Shown piece after piece: positions 22,001 to 33,180 of a stretch of DNA of 64,000 bases (position 1 is its first letter; every line of letters begins with the position of its first letter). The DNA comes from Chelonoidis abingdonii (taxonomy: Eukaryota > Chordata > Testudines > Testudinidae): assembly GCF_003597395.2 (NCBI RefSeq), contig NC_133770.1, positions 89,643,641 to 89,707,640 on the forward strand, read 5' to 3'. The notes below the pieces were generated by a model. It worked only from the letters and a program-made list of their open reading frames with translations. It was not told the DNA's origin and did no database searches. Made by a program: the position numbers and the translations under genes.

Positions 22001-22990
22001 AAGGCGCTCCACTCTAATGAGGAGACTAGGAAGGAATCAAAGTCTAAATGGCAGAAGAGAGCTCTGCTAAGCCGTAAGCTCTTTGTGGTTCAATACACCA
22101 TTTTGGCTTGTGAAAAATAAAGCTGACAGGCTGATGTGTTCTTGACATTTTGATGCATTCCTTGAGATAGCTGAATCATAAAAAACCCCCAGATATAGAC
22201 GGCTTGGTTCTTCTCTCGCTTAGACTGGTACAAATCAGGAGTAACTTCATTAAGTCAGTGGAGTTTCACAAGGGTAAAACTGGTATGACATCAACATTAG
22301 GGCACTTTGTGCTGAGTTGTGATGTGGGAATTGAGAGAACCTAGGGCTTTGTGTGTCCCTGGAATGAATTTGTTCCCTAGCCTTTATATTCTATGGAGGA
22401 GCTAGTAGTGATGCTTATTGTTAATATTGTCCAACATTTTCCATTATAAAACCCTTTCTGCTGTTGCTTATAACTTTGGCAAACTTTAAGAATTTGAGAT
22501 GAAGTTTTTCATGTCAGCCAGGTCTCAATCTTGGGCGTAATTTTTCTGGAAAGGTCCAGCTGCTTCTGAGAACAAGCGGGGAGGGGAGGGAAATACATAG
22601 TTTTGCTCATGTTAAAAAAACAATTCATACAACTGTTTTGTTGAGAATATCTGCTGCATCTATTAGGGATTTATCTTTTGCTGTTTCCTATGAAAATGTG
22701 TCCAATCTTGGCACGGTTACAAGCTTCCAAAAATTGTCTGTAGAATCTTAATTCAACCCACTTGTGCATATGCTTTATGACAGATACATTAATTTTTTGA
22801 AATATTTTTTTCCACAGGACCCTTGCCTCATTCAATGAATGGGCACCTGTTCAGTATTTCTTTTTATCCTCCACATTGAATGTGTGGCCCAGCCCTTATT
22901 TAGCACACACCATTCAAACCCTGCACAGAATGCCAAACTATTAATTTCCTCATGGCATTTCTACAGTGTTCCACTATAGTGTCTGAAAAA
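19041..22990. other. Long stretch without a gene; three old palindrome units
   Basis: Mostly AT-rich, unrecognised DNA. Units of the recurrent palindrome lie near 19335-19390 (GGGGCCAAATTCTCTGCTGGTG), 21010-21095 (CTCCATTGAAGTCAGCGGAG centre) and 22205-22285 (weak). A TCTCTCTCTCTC run is at 21607-21620. The segment around 20280-20430 with repeated GTTTGGATC / AGTTTGGACC words may be another old repeat. Confidence 0.45.
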
Positions 22991-23114
22991 AGCGGCAAAG
23001 AGTCCTGTGGCACCTTATAGACTAACAGAAGTATTGGAGCATAAGCTTTCTTGGATGAATACCAACTTTGTCAGACGCATGTGGTGGAAATTTCCAGAGG
23101 CGAGTATATCTGTG
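22991..23114 (-). mobile_element. Penelope-like element 3' end, minus strand
   Basis: GCAAAGAGTCCTGTGGCACC, TTATAGACTAACAGAAGTATTGG, AGCATAAGCTTTCTTGGATGAAT is the reverse of the tail at about 41120-41204, which ends GCTCACGAAAGCTCATGCTG...TTGTTAGTCTCTAAAGGTGCCAC. Continues with GTGGTGGAAATTTCCAGAGGC. Only the 3' tail is present. Confidence 0.7.
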
Positions 23115-23129
23115 AGTATCTCAGAGTAT

Positions 23130-23250
23130 CTGAGTGCTTCGCAAATATTAGTGAATTTATCTTCACAATACCCCTGGAAGATTAGGCGGTGCTATCCCCA
23201 TTTAAGCAGCTGTGGAATTGAGGGACAGAGAGATTGAGGCCAAAACTAGT
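23130..23250 (-). repeat. MIR-like core, minus strand
   Basis: CAATACCCCTGGAAGATTAGG, TATCCCCATTTAAGCAGCTG, GGACAGAGAGATTGAGG is the antisense of the conserved MIR core. Decayed. Confidence 0.5.
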
Positions 23251-24430
23251 AAATGTCACTACTTTTGGATGCTCAACTTGAAACATTTAGAGCCTTATTT
23301 TTCATTTTATAGCACTTTTTGTGTCCATCACTGCTCCAGTCACCTTTAGCTGCAGCTGTGAGTGCCCAGGAGTTCTGCAAATCTGGCTCCAGGTCCCTCA
23401 CATTTGGGGGAACATACAATTAGCGGCACCTGTGAGCATTTTGGTTTAAGTGACATACCCAGCATCACATAGGAACTCTATGGCAGAAGAAGGGATAGAG
23501 TCAGAGCCAATGATGTGAATAGCTGAGTCCTGATTCTTTCTTGATTTTGGAATGTTTATTATATGCATAACAGGACTTGCAATAGCAGTATTTCTTGTGG
23601 TTATCAAGATTGTTGTTATGAATGGTTAAATTAGGCTAGACAAAATAAGAACTCTCTACCTCAAATCTTAATTCAAAACTCTATTTAATTTTATGTATTT
23701 ATGTGTATTTTTTTTTTTTTTGTGACTGGAAAATGTTTGGTTAACTTTTCCCCCTTATTTTCATTTAGTGGGTTTTGTATATTTCTAGGTTGTTGACAGA
23801 TCTTTCCAGCAGTAGGTGCTAGAAATCTCAACAGAATGGGCCAGATTTGCAGATCCAAAAGGTTTAATATATTTATCTAAGCTTGTAATAAATAGCTAAA
23901 TTTTGGGTGCTTATCTGAACCTTTTGAGATTCTCCCATGTGAAGTTGTTGTTGTTCTCTATGGGTTATTTTTTAGGAGCCAACATGCATTGCTGATTTTA
24001 TTAAATCACAGGAACATCCTGTGCGTTGTCATCTTGTAAGCATTCTGTTTATGCCACTGAAGTCAATAGCAAAGCACACATTGCAGGAACAAGTACTAAA
24101 TGAACAAAGCAATGTTGTAAAATTATACCTAATGTGTTCTCTTGGGTTCTCTTAAGCAGACATTTTAATCCTTGTAAGAGGCAAAGAACAGCAGAGATTT
24201 TTTGTTTGTTTTGGCTTTGGTATGATTTCAAAATCACACCTATTGGTGAAATTGTCCAGGTGGACTCTGGGCCAGATTGTATTCTCCATTATACTTGTGC
24301 ATGTCTTTTGATTTCAGTGGGGTTCCATGTGCATATGTATAATGGAGGTTAGATCTTGATCCACTGGATTTTAATAGTTTACAAGCCGGTTTTGAACTCA
24401 AACATTCATTGAGAACAGCTGTGTAGGTAT
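23251..24430. other. No recognised gene
   Basis: AT-rich. A weak copy of the palindrome type occurs at 24262-24350 (GGGCCAGATTGTATTCTCCA). A T-run is at 23709-23721. Confidence 0.45.
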
Positions 24431-24457
24431 GGGGGGAGGGGGGGCGGGGGGGGGGCT
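24431..24457 (+). repeat. G-run, possible G-quadruplex
   Basis: Runs of 6, 7 and 11 G separated by A or C. The long runs could supply four G-tracts on the plus strand. Purely a sequence pattern; function unknown. Confidence 0.6.
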
Positions 24458-25527
24458 GGAACCACACCCACACCTACAAAATTCCTCCTTACAGTTTACA
24501 TTAAAAATAAATGAATCATTATTATGTTTTATGCCTTGTATTTTTCTTAGAAATGGAAAGTGATTTCTGTCGGCAGAAAATGCTTTTAATTTATTACATA
24601 CAAGTACCAGGAAGTGAAAGACACAGTAACTGCTATTCATTTTGCAAAGTTACATGTCTAATATTCTTTTTGAGCAAGTATCCCATGTTTTTCTGATCCT
24701 TTATAGCTAGCAAAGGTTCTTATTGTTCACAATGAATAAGATTTTTGTGTGTATGCTCCAAGAAAAATCCATTATACCTTCTGGATCAATAAGCAACAAG
24801 GCCTTAATTAAAGCTGGAGAATGAAGTTGGTACGAGAAATTAAACCCCTCCAGTATCCTGAAGGGAATAAAATCTCTGTTTTTCACCTGAGTATTGTTAC
24901 ATCATATTATAGCTAAATGAAAGTAGAAATTAACTTCTGCTTTTAGGGCTTTGGTTAATCCTTCACAGTATCACTTGTTGATGGGTGAAATTTGTGGATT
25001 ACTGAAAAATTATATTAAAGTAAAATAGTATTTGATTAGTTTTAAATACAATAAAAATGCTCATGCACAGCTGTGAGTACTCTGCAAATTAAGTAAACTC
25101 ACAATTTACATAAGGTGGAACTGACTCCTTTGGTGAGGGTCAGCACTGGTCCCATCCACCACTTAAATCCAGGTTAAGTTCACAATTACAGCCATCAGAA
25201 CAAATCAGCAAAATAACAATAGCAACTTGCAAAGAATTAGATTAACATAAGCAATTAGTGCATCAAAGCAGCAGAAATACTCCTGTCTCACCTCCCCCGA
25301 AACATTCCAGATCGTCAGCCCTCCCCAAAAGCTCTGTCAAAAGATGGCTTTTGCAGAAAGCCCAAAAGGTTAACATGTCTGGGCTATTTTGGCATAAGTT
25401 CCAGAATCAAGGGGACCTCCCAGGGAATGCTCCATTATCAGCCCCCTCTGGTACTCTGAGCTCCTACCCTCACTGCAGCCATGACAGTCTGAAATGACAT
25501 ATTATTTGCATTACATTTGATGCCTAA
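24458..25527. other. No recognised feature
   Basis: No repeat, exon or RNA gene recognised. Confidence 0.45.
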
Positions 25528-25655
25528 GGGTATGACTACACTGCACAAAAACATCTGTGGCAGGGAGTCTCAGAGCCTGGGACTACAGACTCAGGCTTGG
25601 GGAAAATAGCAGTGTAGACGTTCCCACCCAGGCTGGAGCCTTGTTGTCCTTTGTG
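25528..25655 (+). mobile_element. Left part of a MITE of the GGGTATG-CTACACT type
   Basis: Begins GGGTATGACTACACTGCAC right after TAA (25525-25527) and carries GCAGTGTAGACGTTCCCACC. It resembles 30762-31026 in its ends, but no right terminus is seen before the CR1 begins near 25668. Confidence 0.55.
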
Positions 25656-25667
25656 TGCTATATGTAC

Positions 25668-25980
25668 ACAGAAGTGGATGGGTGAGGTTCTGTGGCCTGC
25701 AACGTGCCAGAGGTCAGACTAGATCAGTGGCTCTCAAACTTTTTTACGTAGTAAGCCTCTGAGTGCGACCGCCCCTTATAAGCTAAAAACACTTTTTAAT
25801 ATATTTAACACCATTATAAATGTTGGACGCAAAGCAGGATTTTGGGTGGAGGTTGACAGTTCACAACCCCCCAATGTAATAACCTCGTGACCCCCTGAGA
25901 GGTCCTGACTCCCAGTTTGAGAACACCTGGACTAGATGACCATGATGGTCCCTTCTAGCCTTAAAGTCTCTCAGTAAGAG
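25668..25980 (+). mobile_element. CR1 LINE 3' end interrupted by a hAT MITE
   Basis: GGGTGAGGTTCTGTGGCCTG...AGGTCAGACTAGAT (to 25724), then after the MITE GACCATGATGGTCCCTTCTAGCC. Same subfamily as 18650-19040. GACTAGAT, part of the CR1 end, was duplicated by the MITE. Confidence 0.85.
25725..25929 (+). mobile_element. hAT-like MITE H1, copy 1, exact 8-bp target duplication
   Basis: 205 bp. Ends CAGTGGCTCTCAAACT and, inverted, CAGGTGTTCTCAAACT, the typical terminal repeat of Charlie-like hAT MITEs. GACTAGAT flanks it at 25717-25724 and 25930-25937, exact over 8 bp. No coding capacity. Confidence 0.9.
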
Positions 25981-26207
25981 AGAGTGCTTTCTGTCTACAT
26001 TGGGCATAACATGGGAAGTAGAAATAAAACATAGCAGAATGTAGGCAGGGTGGAATGAAACATTGGCAGGGGTAGAATATTCTGGGGTCACTAAGTCAAC
26101 TCACTGTTCTAGCCCGTCCATATAGCTTTAATGGTCAGCATTTACACTTCAGCGTTGTTCCAATGGAAACAAAAAGGGGTGCAGCCCCTAAGTATTTTCA
26201 AACTAAA

Positions 26208-26236
26208 CTATCTATCTATCTATCTATCTATCTATC
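26208..26236 (+). repeat. (CTAT)n microsatellite
   Basis: About seven uninterrupted CTAT units, directly before the CR1 fragment. Confidence 0.9.
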
Positions 26237-26306
26237 AAGGGCCTGTTGAAATACATGATATCTTAGAATACTCAAGTGCCTGACTAAGGAGATATCTGAG
26301 CCATTA

Positions 26307-26745
26307 GTGATTATCTTTGAAAAGTCATGGAAAACTCCAGACAACTGGAAAAGGACAAATATAGTGCCTATCTATAAAAAGAGAAATAAGGACAACTCAG
26401 GGAATTTCAGACCAGTCGGCTTAACTTCAGTACCTGGAAAGATAATGGAGCAAATAATTAAGCAATCAGTTTGCAAACACCTAGAACATAATGAGTTGAT
26501 AAGTAATGGTCAGCATGGATTTGTCAAGAACAAATCATGTCAAACCAATCTAATAGCTTTCTTTGACAGGGTAACAAGCCTTGTGGTTGGGCGAGAGCAG
26601 TAGACATGGTATATCTTGACTTTAGTAAGGCTTTTGATACTGTCTTTCATGACCTTCTCATAAACAAACTGGGGAAATGAAACCTAGATGGGGCTACCAA
26701 AAGGTGGGTGCATAATTGGTTGGAAAATCGTTCTCAGAGAGTAGT
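26307..26745 (+). pseudogene. Decayed CR1 reverse transcriptase (ORF2 fragment)
   Basis: This is a remnant of the RT that copies CR1 RNA into DNA at the target site. In frame from 26307: NWKRTNIVPIYKK, GNFRPVGLTSVPGKIMEQI and NGQHGFVKNKSCQTNLIAF, which correspond to the conserved N-terminal RT blocks. A stop at 26601-26603 ends that frame; in the next frame (from 26600) YLDFSKAFDTVFHDLL follows, the block with the first catalytic aspartate region. A further stop (TGA, near 26678) precedes RWVHNWLENRSQRVVIS. The FADD catalytic box would lie beyond the hAT insertion and is not intact. Non-functional. Confidence 0.85.
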
Positions 26746-27442
26746 TATCAGCAGGGCCACCCAGAGGATTCAGGGTGCCTGGGGCAAAGCAATTTCAGAT
26801 GCCCCTTCCAAAAAAAAAAATTGCAATACTATAGAATACTATATTCTCGTGGGGGTCCCTGCAGGGCCCAGGGCAAATTGCCCCACTTGCTCCTCCTCTT
26901 TCCCCCCCCGCCCCCGGTGGCCCTGGGAAAAATAATCATTTAAAAACCTTCCGCATCTCGGCACAAACCCAGTTTTGAGATAACTTCTTTTCAAGTCACC
27001 TTTACAAGGTATCACTGGTTCTCAGCATCAGCTAGTGCTAAAAGGCACTAAAGCTCATTAAAAGTGTTGGACAAATATTTTCCCTCAAAACTTTTTTTGG
27101 ATCAAAAACTAGGGGTTTTTAAAAAGCAGAAAATATCACGGACAATGTCTATTTTCTTTCAAAATTTGTTGTGTTTTCTTTAATTGAAAAGCTGAAATTA
27201 GTCTGCCAAAACCTGAACATGGTTTGGGGTTTCAGAAGTGTGTAGCCAAATATTTGCTGCTTGCTGTGTTTGATTGTTTAAAGAAACAATAAAAAACATC
27301 TGCTTAAAAAAATCCAAAACTTTTGAACCATCTCAGCTTGTGACCAAAGGCCTGAGCCCATCCAGTCAAGATTTTTCCAGGTTTCTGATACTCTGTTGGC
27401 TTCCTTGACTCATATCTGTCTCATAACTTTGGGTTCATTTAG

Positions 27443-27680
27443 GTTAGAACATAATGACCATACTGGTCAGACCAAAGGTCCATCCAGCCCAGTATCCTGG
27501 TCTAATGACAGTGGCCAACACCAGGTGCTCTAGAGGGAGTGAACTAACAGATAATGATCAAGTGATCTTCACCTGCCACATCTATTCTCCACCCTCTGAC
27601 ACAGGGCTAGGACACCATTCCTTACCTACTGACTTAATAGCCACATGGCCTTAACCTCCATGAATGTATCTGTTTCCTAG
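27443..27680 (-). mobile_element. CR1 LINE 3' end, minus strand
   Basis: AGAACATAATGACCATACTGG, GTCAGACCAAAGGTCCATCC, AGTGGCCAACACCAGGTGC, GGACACCATTCCTTACC and CTCCATGAATGTATC form the antisense of a CR1 3' end. The sense copy of the same subfamily is at 55955-56213. It lies within the hAT element. Confidence 0.85.
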
Positions 27681-27874
27681 AGACTGGCTCCATGGGGTCC
27701 TCACAAACTGAAGATGGTTACTATGGGTTTGTCTTTAGTATAGCTTATGTAACATACTCCAGGAACTGAGCATTTGAGCTTGTTCCAGATCTGGGATGAG
27801 CCTATGTTGTGAAACTGAAATGCTCAATAGCACATGCATGTTAGTGGACAGAGAATGCTAAAATTAAATTAACC

Positions 27875-28091
27875 CAGGGTTCTCGAACTGGGGTTGGGAC
27901 CCCTCATGGGGTCACGAGGTTTTACTTGGTGTTGCGAGCTGTCAGCCTCCACTTCAAAACCTCCTTTGCCTCCAGCATTTGTAACAGTGTTAAATATATT
28001 AAAAAGTGTTTTTTAATTTATAAGGGGGTGGTCGCACTCAGAGGTTACTGGTGGAAAGGGGTCACCAGTACAAAAGTTTTGAGAACCGCTG
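27875..28091 (-). mobile_element. hAT-like MITE H1, copy 2, exact 8-bp target duplication
   Basis: Starts CAGGGTTCTCGAACTGGGG and ends CAAAAGTTTTGAGAACCGCTG; AATTAACC flanks it exactly at 27867-27874 and 28092-28099. It is the reverse-orientation counterpart of 25725-25929 (shared GGGGTCACGAGGTT and its complement, TATTAAAAAGTGTTTTTTAA). 217 bp, no coding capacity. Confidence 0.9.
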
Positions 28092-29659
28092 AATTAACCC
28101 TCTGGACCTCAGGAATGCAGGGGAGGGGTCTTCCTTGGGTAGGATTGGGAAGGAGGTAAGTGTTAGGATATTGCTCTTCTCATGTGATCCTTCCCCCATG
28201 GCTCTCTTGGCCTATACTGTTAATCTAAAGTGAACTAACTTTAATGAAACTACCCTCCCCTGACATGCGCTTCCCTATGGCACTGAAATTAAATGTAGAC
28301 TAATTTGGCATTTGAGAAGTGAAAGGATTGGCAGCCCTAAGGGAAAGATAAGAGTTTGGCTCTTGTGCCCCTCGACTTCCCTCAGATCACCAACCATCTG
28401 CTCCTTGTCCCTCTGACTGCCCCCCTGAAACCCCTCCAACCACCACCCCGGACTCCCCCCCCCAACCCCCCTGCTCCCTGTCCCCTGACTGCCTACCTCT
28501 AGTCCACCCCCCCGCCCCACGGAGTCCTGGACAGACCCGGAATGCCCACAATCCAACCCCCTGTTCCCATCCCCTGATTTCCCCCCCAGGAACCTCGGCC
28601 CCTGCCCTGTCCCCTGCTGCCCTTTATCACATGGCCCTGGCCCCGCCTCTTACCTGCTGCTTACGCCCGCTTCCCCACTCTCCTGGAGGCCTCAGCATGC
28701 CGCATCGGAGCAGCCCTGGACAGCGCTGCAGAGACCTGCGCGGTGTGACCTGAGCTCACAGCCCCGCCTCCCTTACCACATGCTCTGAGCGGAGAGCTCA
28801 GGTCCCACCCAAGCCATGCCGCTTTAGCTCCTATCCAGGCCGCCCTGGATGCGTGCGCTGAGGCACTGGGGGAGGCGGAGGTGGGCCGGGGCCGGGAGCC
28901 TCTGACATTCTCGGAGGGACCCTGCAGGCCGGGTGCCTGGGCAAAATTGCCCACTGCCCCCCCTGGGCGGCCTGGTTATCAGTGGTTCACAGTCGAGCTG
29001 GAAGGACATGATCAAGTGGGTTCCACAGGATCAGTTCCAGGCCCGGTTTATTCATATCTTATCAATGATTTAGATAATGGCATAGAGAGTACACCTATAA
29101 AGTGTTGCAGATGATACAAGCTGGGAGAGGATACAAGTGCTTTGGAGGATAGGATTAAATTCAAAATGATCTGGACAAACTGGAGGAATGATCTGAAGTA
29201 TAATGGGATGAAATTCAATGAGAACAAATGCATAGTAAATGATTAAAGTCTAGAATGATGTATGTGGAAGGTTGAAAAAATTGGTTTGTTTAGTTGGAGA
29301 AGAGAAGACTGAGATGGAATAACAGTTTTCAAGAACATAAAAGGTTGTTACAAGGAGGAGGGAGAAAAAATGTTCTCATTAACCTCTGAGGATAGGACAA
29401 GAAGCAATGGGCTTAAATCATGGTAAGGGCTGTTCAAATTGGACTTTAGGAAAAATTTCCTAACTGTCAGGGTAGTTAAGCACTGGAATTAATTGCCTAG
29501 GGAGGTTGTGGAATCTCCATCACTGGAGATTTTTAAGAGTGGGTTAGACAAACATCTGTCAGGGTGTTTGTGTTTGATAATGCTTATTCTTGCCATGAAT
29601 GTAGGGAATTGGACTAACTGACCTCTTGAGGTCCTTCCAGTCCTACAATTCTGATTCTA

Positions 29660-30761
29660 TATGGGAATTGATTGCTTAAATGGTTAATGTTTGCAAAGAA
29701 GTCTTTTGAGATTTGGATGAAACACACTGTAGAATAGAAAATATTGTTATTGATTTGAAAGTAAACAGCCTTTTCTGTGGGACTAGATAACGGGGCCCTT
29801 ATTAAACCAGCAACATACATTTAACATAAGAATTGGACATTTGAATCCAGTATTTGAAATAAGAGAGATCTTTGGGATCACTGATACTATTGCAGGAATC
29901 CCACAGCAGACAGGCTATTCATATTAAATATAATTTCTATGGTGTTTTATTTATCTTCTGTGAATCTGTCTGACATGAGTTTCCTTTAGAGAAAATGAAA
30001 TGTCTTAACACGATGTAACCTGACATAATGCAATGTGATGGTATAAATGAGAGATGCCATGGATAGATGTAGTGGATAATTTGAGACACCACATATGGTA
30101 TGCATGAGCTGGCAGATAATGTACTGTGGTTCACTGACTACCGGATTGCTTTCAGTTAGTCCGGAACACCACCTCCTGATGCACAACTCTCCCCTCTCCC
30201 AGCAGCTGGGGTGTCTCAGACACTAGACTAAATAACCACTCCATGCACATATTCTTTTGCCTTCGGAGTTGGGGGTGCGGGGCTGATGCATGGGCACAGG
30301 TGTTGAACTAGGGAATCAATTATACACAATCATCCAAGGAAAAGATCGGTCTGTTCACTGAATGTGTTGTCACTGGACCGTATATATTTACAATAATGAT
30401 GGAAATAGCAATAGTAGAGTAAGTCAATTCTTGTTATCTGACACAATACCTGGAGGGAATGAAGCTGGTTCAAGTTTTCCAGCACTGCTTAACCCTCAGA
30501 GGTGAACTTAAGAGCAGGCCCCCCAACCACAGCTGACAGCACCAGCCTCAGTGTTATATCAAGAATCTACTGCTGTTGAAAGAGCATGGAATAACTGACA
30601 CACACTCCACTAACGTTGTCCGGCCAAAGGCCAGGCATAGTTAGTAGAGCATGAATTTGTGCTTTTGCTTCCAGGCCTAGCCCAGCTGTGCCAAGTGTGG
30701 TTGCCAGACTAAACAGTTACAACCTTTTGTCTGAAGAGGGGAGGGAGAGACAGACCTCTAT
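29660..30761. other. No recognised feature
   Basis: AT-rich DNA without recognised repeat or exon. Confidence 0.45.
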
Positions 30762-31026
30762 GGGTATGTCTACACTACAGTTAGACACCCTTGGCTGGCC
30801 TGTGCCATTTGACTTCGGCTTGTGGGGTTTGAGCTAAGGGGCTGTTTAATTGTGGAGTAGATGTTTGGGCTCAGCTGGAGCCTGAGCTCCGGGACTCTCC
30901 TGGCTCATGGAATCCTAGAGTCCAGGCTCTAGTCTGAGCTCGAACATCTACAATTAAACAGCCCTATGAGCCCGAGCAAGTTGGCATGGGCCAGCAATGG
31001 GTTTTAGTTGTAATGTAGACATACCC
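30762..31026. mobile_element. MITE with long internal foldback, 265 bp
   Basis: Terminal inverted repeats GGGTATGTCTACACTAC / GGGTATGTCTACATTAC (16 of 17). The interior folds again: GGGCTGTTTAATTGT (30839-) faces ACAATTAAACAGCCC (-30964), with AGATGTT and CTCAG blocks also paired. TAT precedes and TAC follows, so the target duplication is unclear. The ends resemble those of the PIF-Harbinger-like element at 45485. Confidence 0.75.
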
Positions 31027-32071
31027 TACAGCTCCTCATGTTTGAATGGGAAAGTGTGAGGATAAGAAATGCTCCTCGTTCACTGAAATAATATGGGGAA
31101 AGGAAAAGCCCAACTGGACTCAGGGAGGGAGAGGAGTGAAAAAGTGGCAAGGAGTGGGAAGGAACAGAGACTTGTTTATATTTCCCTTTTTTTGTGTGGG
31201 TGGGTGGAGTTGAGGGAAGAAGAAATACCTCAGCTGAACTTCACGGTGGAAGTCACTAATGAAAGGAGATAGTGAGAGATGTTTTGGGGAAACAACCCTC
31301 ATGGAAAAGTCCTATAAAGTTTAATAGGGAGAAAACCAAGCAAGTTTTACAGAAATATAGTGGGTTCTGTAGATATTACTCTAAACACATTTAGAATTTG
31401 ATAGTATTTCATTATTTTTTAAAGCCAACAAATAGAATTCTATAGTAGAGGTATAATAAGTTCTAGAAGACACATTCTTAAGTGCAGGTAAGTGTAACAG
31501 AGAAACCTTCTGGCTTGGTTTCCCATTGAAGGGAAATTCTGTGACATGGAGAGTAAGTATTTTTCTTTATTTACTCTATATATGCTAGGCCTGGAACAGA
31601 GATAGTTAAACAGCATCAAGGCCACTCCCTCTCTTTCAGGTATCTCAGTCCAGCCTCAAAGCCTAATTCTTAGGGAAAGGAACTGTCTCAAGAACTGACT
31701 CTACTTAGAAAGAATAAGATGGAGAGCAAACTCTCTAGCTGTTGTGCAGTAGTTCTTCTCCCTGCAGCAAAGAACCTACATCTCAAAACTAACTAATCAC
31801 ACAAGCATTTCTTCTCCAGTTCTCAGTGCTGACCTTTAATACAAATTCTGCATTCACTTCATATATGTAGCTTCCTTTAACATCAGCAGAACATGAAGGT
31901 CCTGATCTAAAGCCCACTGAAATTGATGGGAGTCTTTCTATTGACTTTAGGGGGCTTTGGATCCGGCCCTGGGAGTAGAGTAGAAGACTGTGATTTATGG
32001 GGATGGACACAGGTTTGGGAGGAGTGTATCAAGAAACTGCTCATTTCTGATATTGACTTTGTGTCTGACTT
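31027..32071. other. No gene; one old palindrome unit
   Basis: A unit GGTCCTGATCTAAAGCCCACTG ... GGGGGCTTTGGATCCGGCCC lies at 31897-31970 around a TTGACTTTAGG centre. Otherwise unrecognised. Confidence 0.45.
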
Positions 32072-32363
32072 GGGCTGTGTCTACACTACCACTTATGTCG
32101 GTATAACTTATGTCACTCAGGAGTGTCAATAAACCACTCCTTATTCTCACGTGTAACTCATGTCACTTAGTGGAATGACATGAGTTACACTGACCTACGC
32201 GCCAGTGTGGACAGCTCCACATCGTCGGCTAGTTGGGGGTGGATTAAGTTGACAGGAGAGCTCTCTCTCATTGGCTTACAGCAGCTACACTAGAGATCTT
32301 ACAGAGGTGCAGACGCATTGGTGCAGCTGTGCCTCTATAAGCTCTCTAATGTAGACCTAGCCT
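32072..32363. mobile_element. Harbinger-type MITE, about 290 bp
   Basis: Left end GGCTGTGTCTACACTAC; inverted right end GGCTAGGTCTACATTAG. Inside, GTGTAACTCATGTCA (32150-32164) faces TGACATGAGTTACAC (32175-32189) perfectly. No clear target duplication. Confidence 0.65.
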
Positions 32364-33090
32364 GAGTAACCCAAGACGACTTCTTGCACTTTGTTTCGCG
32401 ACATATAAAGTGGGCTAATAATACATGACTACCATAGTGTATATGAATTAATTCCGGTTCTTTGAATATATAAACTGCTCCCATGTGATGGCTCGTTGTG
32501 TCCCTCCATTGGCTAGTCCCCACAGAGAGATTTATGAGTTGGCTACAGCCCTATGGGGCCAGGGTTCTTTATTTCAGGTAGTAGGGACACATGCTTTCAG
32601 AGTCAGAGAGCCTGGGTTTAATTCCTATTGCCAATAACTCATCCAGGGTCATTGTGTTGCATTCCACAAGAGCTGACTTTTATTGCTGTTTATTGTGCAT
32701 CAGAGATTTTTGTTGTTGTTCTCCTTTTGCAAAGTGGTTAAAAAATCCATTGATATTTCTCTCTTCTGCTTTCTTTGGTCCCTTTGGAGACATGTCTGGA
32801 TATTACATGGATTTATACACATTTTTCTGACTCACTGGAGGATAAATGCATTGTTTTCAAAGTTGTAATTATCTAAGTGCATTATTAAATAAAATAATAA
32901 TTATTTCAGTACAAATGTTTTCAAAATCAATGGGCATAAGAGGAATTGAAATGTTCCTTCCCACCTGTACCTTGCCCAGTGTTGCTGGTGATGTATGGAT
33001 TCCTGACCATAGCACAGCGATGTGCATTCATCATGAACATAATAAATGCTCTACTGTAGGCAGAGATGTGGCAGGTTGGAAACAACTGAG
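32364..33090. other. No gene; a short MIR-like fragment
   Basis: TCAGAGAGCCTGGGTTTAATTCC (32602-32624) is a MIR-like head in sense orientation. Nothing else recognised. Confidence 0.4.
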
Positions 33091-33180
33091 AGGCCAGATC
33101 TTTGCCTGGTGTAAATTGGTATAGCTCCCTTGACTCTCGTGGAGCTGGTCCAATTTACACTAGCTGAGGATCTGGCCCCT
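33091..33180. repeat. Well-preserved unit of the recurrent palindrome
   Basis: GGCCAGATCTTTGCCTGGTGTAAATTGGTATAGCTCC faces GGAGCTGGTCCAATTTACACTAGCTGAGGATCTGGCC around CTTGACTCTCGT. The two arms pair over about 35 bases with few mismatches. Confidence 0.7.

Larger units (their letters stand above)
26752..28974. mobile_element. hAT-like non-autonomous element, 2.2 kb, in the CR1
   Basis: Ends CAGGGCCACCCAGAGG and, inverted, CAGGCCGCCCAGGGGG; exact 8-bp duplication GTTATCAG outside. The right 600 bp (28360-28974) is C-rich, with repeated CCCCTGACTGCC-like words, then a G/C-rich part. Inside lie a minus-strand CR1 end (27443-27680) and a MITE (27875-28091). A second inverted terminal copy, GGTGGCCCTG, sits at 26920-26929, so the first 178 bp alone look like a complete small MITE. 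No transposase frame. Confidence 0.8.
26238..29658 (+). mobile_element. CR1 LINE, ORF2 RT part to 3' end, split by a hAT element
   Basis: Left half 26238-26751, right half 28983-29658. The left half starts within ORF2 before the RT core; the right half resumes with the segment just after it and runs to the 3' UTR ending CTTGAGGTCCTTCCAGTCC. Halves are separated by the hAT element at 26752-28974, with GTTATCAG duplicated at 26744-26751 and 28975-28982. Together they form a 5'-truncated copy of about 1.2 kb. Confidence 0.85.
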
